Both the position numbers and the translations under genes were made by a program. A stretch of 64,000 nt of DNA, from positions 1,077,004-1,141,003 of the forward strand of contig NW_019775069.1 of assembly GCF_001039355.2 (NCBI RefSeq), written 5' to 3'. Source of the DNA: Lingula anatina (Eukaryota > Brachiopoda > Lingulata > Lingulida > Lingulidae). Positions 60,816 through 64,000 of the stretch are shown here, in pieces; position 1 is the first letter of the stretch; each line of letters begins with the position of its first letter. The notes beneath the pieces were generated by a model, which did no database searches, was not told the DNA's origin, and saw only the letters and a program-made list of their open reading frames with translations.

Positions 60816-60907
60816 ACATTTGCAGTGGGGCTAAACATTGTGAAAGATGAATATACGCCGTACTTGGCAAATCGGTCTCTTTTTGCTAGGGCTGTGTGTC
60901 TTTAAAC
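60816..60907 (+). pseudogene. VWDE-like exon-1 relic between genes A and B
   Basis: Starting ten bases after the stop of gene A, the sequence repeats the 5' flank and beginning of exon 1: TACATTTGCAGTGG, then an ATG at 60848 giving MNIRRTWQIGLFLLGLCVFK. Similarity to exon 1 ends after that, without the DPCTPGDPDQY part and without a donor. It is a leftover of a third duplication unit or of the recombination junction. Confidence 0.78.
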
Positions 60908-61294
60908 CCTCGTTGGAGGCAACCCAGGTCTCCTGCAGGAGAAAATTGCAGTATTAAAGAAAGAACACATTCTGATGCTAGTTACATGTATGTATATACG
61001 TATAAATTTGATGACACTCGGTGGTGTTTTTAACCTTTATTGCCTTTTTTTACTTCTATGGAAATTAGTGTGGAAAACCACATTTAAAGGGTTGCATGTT
61101 CTTAAATTCAAGGACACATTAAAACCAATAAGAAGTTTTTATAGTGCCATTAACTCTTCTTAGAAGTGATTAACCGAAAAGCACGCGAATAAAGTCACTT
61201 TGAAGGTCATTGTTTTATTTTACTGCGCAATAAAGTAACATTTAAAAACAAACTTGTCGGTGTGCATTTGCAGTGGAGTTGAACATTGTTGAAG

Positions 61295-62831
61295 ATGAAT
61301 AAACGCCGTGCTCGGCCAATCGGTCTCTTTTTGCTAGGGCTGTGCGTCTTTAAACAGACAGTAGCAGATCCGTGTACACCTGGTGATCCTGACCAATACC
61401 GGATTTTTGAAGCATCGACATGGGTGAGAAACCGAGCGATAACAGCTGACTTAGGAACGATGAGTCTTATATGTGACAGGTAAATTTAATAGACTATTCC
61501 TATCTGCATTTAATATTTTATTTATTTTTATTACTATTATCATTATCAGTATGCCTGCTACATGTAGCTGGGCGAATCGAGGTTAAACCATTCAATGTGT
61601 CCCTGTCCCCCCACCCCCACCCCCAACATACACTAGTCAAACCATAGATTTACAAAGAACATCATTTACATTATGTTAACAGTTAGAAGATGGGTTTACA
61701 GCCTGGTATCCTCGATACGCTGTTAAATCCTAAGGAGCAAGCATTAAATTTTGATTATAAAAGAGGCATTTTTTATTACTGCAGGTACCTGTCCCCTACG
61801 TCATGGTACCGATTCACTGACAAGCAGGGGGACCGGATGGCAGATGCCACGCCTAAGGCGCCTGTGCCGATGCAGTGCGGAACTGGTGCCCCCGTCTTCT
61901 TACGGGACCCTCACCCAACCTTGGAAGAAGGGGCGAAAACTGAGGCTAGAGTTTGTGCTAACTACGGCATTCCTAATAATGAATGTAGTTGGACTGGAAC
62001 CATACACATCAAACATTGTCCCAGTCGTTTTAACATGGACGGGTTTTATATCTATCGTGTTCAGCCTCCACCTGCATGTCCCATGGCGTATTGTGGCGTA
62101 GGTAATATTCGCTCATACTTTTTTTTTATTTTCCAGAGCAACGAAATTCAACCTGATATCCTGAAACAGTTTTCCAATTACAGTTAGTTTAAGCTGTTAT
62201 GGAAAGATCATAATAAATATAACATAAAGTATTAAAGTAATCAAACTTGCAGCCAAATGCCATATGTATATTTGTTCTGTTCTTTGATAACCAGGCACTG
62301 GAGCTGAAAAATGCCCCCCTGGGCAGTTACTGGATGGACAGCAGTGTATCCGTAAGATACATCATTTCATATTTTTAAGTACTGATCAAGTGCTGGAAAC
62401 AAGTTTCATGTTGCGTAAAAAATAGCATAAATCAAAATTTAATGACGTTTGCGAAAAAAAATCATTTGTTGCATTTGATGGTAATGTAGATCGTTTTTCT
62501 GAATTTTCAAACTTTAAACTACATTTTCCTTCATTTTAATTTTAAAATTAAAACGCTCCGACCCATATAAAACGTGTTCATTTTTTTACCCTAAGCTGCC
62601 TACCCAGAAGCTGCAGGTCGTCCGGAGATCACTCCCCCTCGCCTGACCGGTAACACGTTCCATTTTGGTTGTGTTGTCCCTTACAATGGCATTATGCCTG
62701 AGAGGGCGAGATTTCAGGTTCAGTTTTTGGCTGATGGGCATCCGTTTGGTGGTCTCCATACGGCTTCCGATGACCATATCTGGCAAGTACATATAAACCC
62801 CATGGATTTGAAAGGGAATTTAGGGAAACAC
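61295..62831 (+). CDS. VWDE: VWDE-like gene B, first four exons (incomplete in window)
   Basis: Exons 61295-61479, 61785-62101, 62295-62351 and 62608-62831 match gene A exons 1-4 in phase; lengths are 185 (gene A 191), 317, 57 and 224. They encode a signal peptide (MNKRRARPIGLFLLGLCVFK), the D8C domain and the Ig-like ITPPRLTGNTFHFGC segment. Replacements against gene A include Glu to Ala after LEEG, and Asp-Asp to Asn-Glu before CSWTG. All frames are open. The next expected exon (IRCQVRPYW... in gene A) is not found before 64000. A retrotransposon fragment lies in what would be intron 4, so I cannot tell whether the gene is complete beyond the window. Confidence 0.83.
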
Positions 62832-62994
62832 GTGAGTAAAAATTACAAAATCTACCTCCCGTTTCTTCAAAAGTGATTTCCAATTGATAAATAAACTACA
62901 GGTAATGCTACATGACGGTTTGAAAGGGTTTTAATTTTGTTTGTTTGATTGTTCCGTTTTTACATTTTAATTAGTCATTTTGGCTGTATAGTAC

Positions 62995-63335
62995 ATGTAT
63001 ATTCACAGGTTATATCTTTTGTCGAGATCAAAATGTGTTCATATCCACTAATAGGCAATTTTGTTAAAAAAAAACATCATGCCATTTATTTGGGCACAAC
63101 ACAAACCCCCTCCAATGTTAGTGCAAGGCACGTCTTTTATTTCAATTGCTCTCTTACAGACATATTGTACAATGTTTTTATGCATGTATATTCACAGGTT
63201 ATATCTTTTGTCGAGATCAAAATGTTTTTATATCCAGTAATAGGCAATTTTGTTAACAAAATGTTATGCCATTTATTTGGGCACAACACAGACTCCCTCC
63301 GATGTTAGTGCAAGGCACGTCTTTTATTTCGATAG
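62995..63335. repeat. tandem duplication of about 185 bp in gene B intron 4
   Basis: The block TGTATATTCACAGGTTATAT through GCAAGGCACGTCTTTTATTT occurs at 62995-63150 and again at 63184-63335 with a few changes. Gene A has it once (53881-54030). Confidence 0.85.
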
Positions 63336-63344
63336 CTCATCATT

Positions 63345-64000
63345 TAGTCATCATCATCATTTAGAGCCTATAGTGTTCCACTGTTGGACAAAGGCCTCAG
63401 CATGCTTTTTCCTTTGTTTCCTATCCTGAGCCTCAGATTTCCAGTTTGGCCAAGGTTTCTTCTTCCAAGACTTCCAGTAGTCATCTAATTCATCCCTCCA
63501 TCGTTTGACCGGCCTTCCTCTTTTTCTTTGTCCATACCTTGGGGTCCATTCTGTAAGCCTGATTGTCCACCTATTGTCCTTCATTCTTTTCACATGTCCT
63601 GCCCACCTTCATTTCATTTCTTTAACTGTGAGCAGTACGTCCTTAACTTTGGTCTGTTCACGTAACCATACATTCGTTTTCCGCTCTCTTGGACTGATGT
63701 TCAACATAATTCTTTCCATCTTTCTCTGAGCTACTTGTACCTTGTGTTCCATGGAGGCATTCAGTGCCCAGGTCTCTGAACCATAGGTGATTGCCGGCAG
63801 CACACAAGCATTGAACACTTTCTTTTTCAGGCAGGTAGGAAGGTTGCTCTTGAAGATGTCATTGTGCCTCCCATATGCTGCCCATCCTGCTTTTATCCTT
63901 CGTTGGATTTCTTTCTCCAGTGTTCGATCACTAAGGCTGAACCGTTGCCCAAGGTATATATACTCTTCTACTGCTTAGGTGTTGACCTTCACTGTGCAAG
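63345..64000 (-). mobile_element. RTE-type non-LTR retrotransposon, decayed 3' end
   Basis: On the minus strand the frame encodes the end of a reverse-transcriptase polyprotein: EEYIYLGQRFS, then ACVLPAITYGSETWAL, then RKRGRPVKRWRDELDDYW near the C-terminus (63357-63818). Two in-frame stops break it, one just after KEMK (TGG to TGA, near 63609) and one near 63974. The 3' end shows the (ATG)n-type short tail as ATCATCATCAT on the plus strand and the motif GGACAAAGGCCTC, both usual for RTE-like elements. The 5' part lies beyond the window. Confidence 0.85.

Overview
The window is eukaryotic. It is AT-rich, its genes are split into many small exons with GT-AG introns, and it holds microsatellites and several non-LTR, Tc1-like and foldback elements. 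The gene content is a kinesin-3 motor, a gamma-type CatSper sperm-channel subunit and D8C/VWD/EGF proteins. This points to an animal, most likely a marine invertebrate (a lophotrochozoan such as a mollusc, or a non-vertebrate deuterostome). I cannot name the species.

Layout. (1) 1-1837: no gene, one dispersed repeat. (2) 1838-17517, plus strand: a KIF16B-like kinesin (motor, FHA, coiled-coil stalk, C-terminal PX). About 350 motor residues are missing at a single-N gap (5172), and the PX-encoding 3' end is present twice. (3) 19601-48113, minus strand, convergent with KIF16B: a CATSPERG-like gene. I could join 25 exons in phase into one 1,199-codon open frame plus stop, although many exons occur two or three times. 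(4) 48114-51193: no recognisable gene, with a possible solo LTR. (5) 51194-60806, plus strand: a VWDE-like secreted protein of 13 exons and 1,011 codons. (6) 60816-62831: an exon-1 relic and then the first four exons of a second VWDE-like gene, showing tandem duplication. (7) 63345-64000, minus strand: the 3' end of a decayed RTE-type retrotransposon.

The main large-scale structure comes from assembly. Eight isolated N bases (5172, 15426, 19040, 20402, 28432, 39798, 41974, 45018) mark joins. At seven of them the sequence restarts upstream and repeats. Two repeats have exactly equal lengths (337 and 1,615 bp) and look identical, so they are unmerged contig overlaps. The others differ by SNPs, indels and insertions and look like two alleles laid end to end. 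Exon counts read naively from this window would therefore be wrong. The allele pairs do expose insertion polymorphism, including a 256-bp hairpin element and different ends of a 1.3-kb palindrome.

The three genes have no obvious shared pathway: endosome transport, the sperm calcium channel, and an extracellular matrix-type protein. I found no clear evidence of an undescribed biological system. The most interesting biology is the invertebrate CATSPERG with a long cytoplasmic tail, the rearranged VWDE tandem array, and the large palindrome with coding-like traces in both arms. No CRISPR array, operon, rRNA or tRNA was seen.
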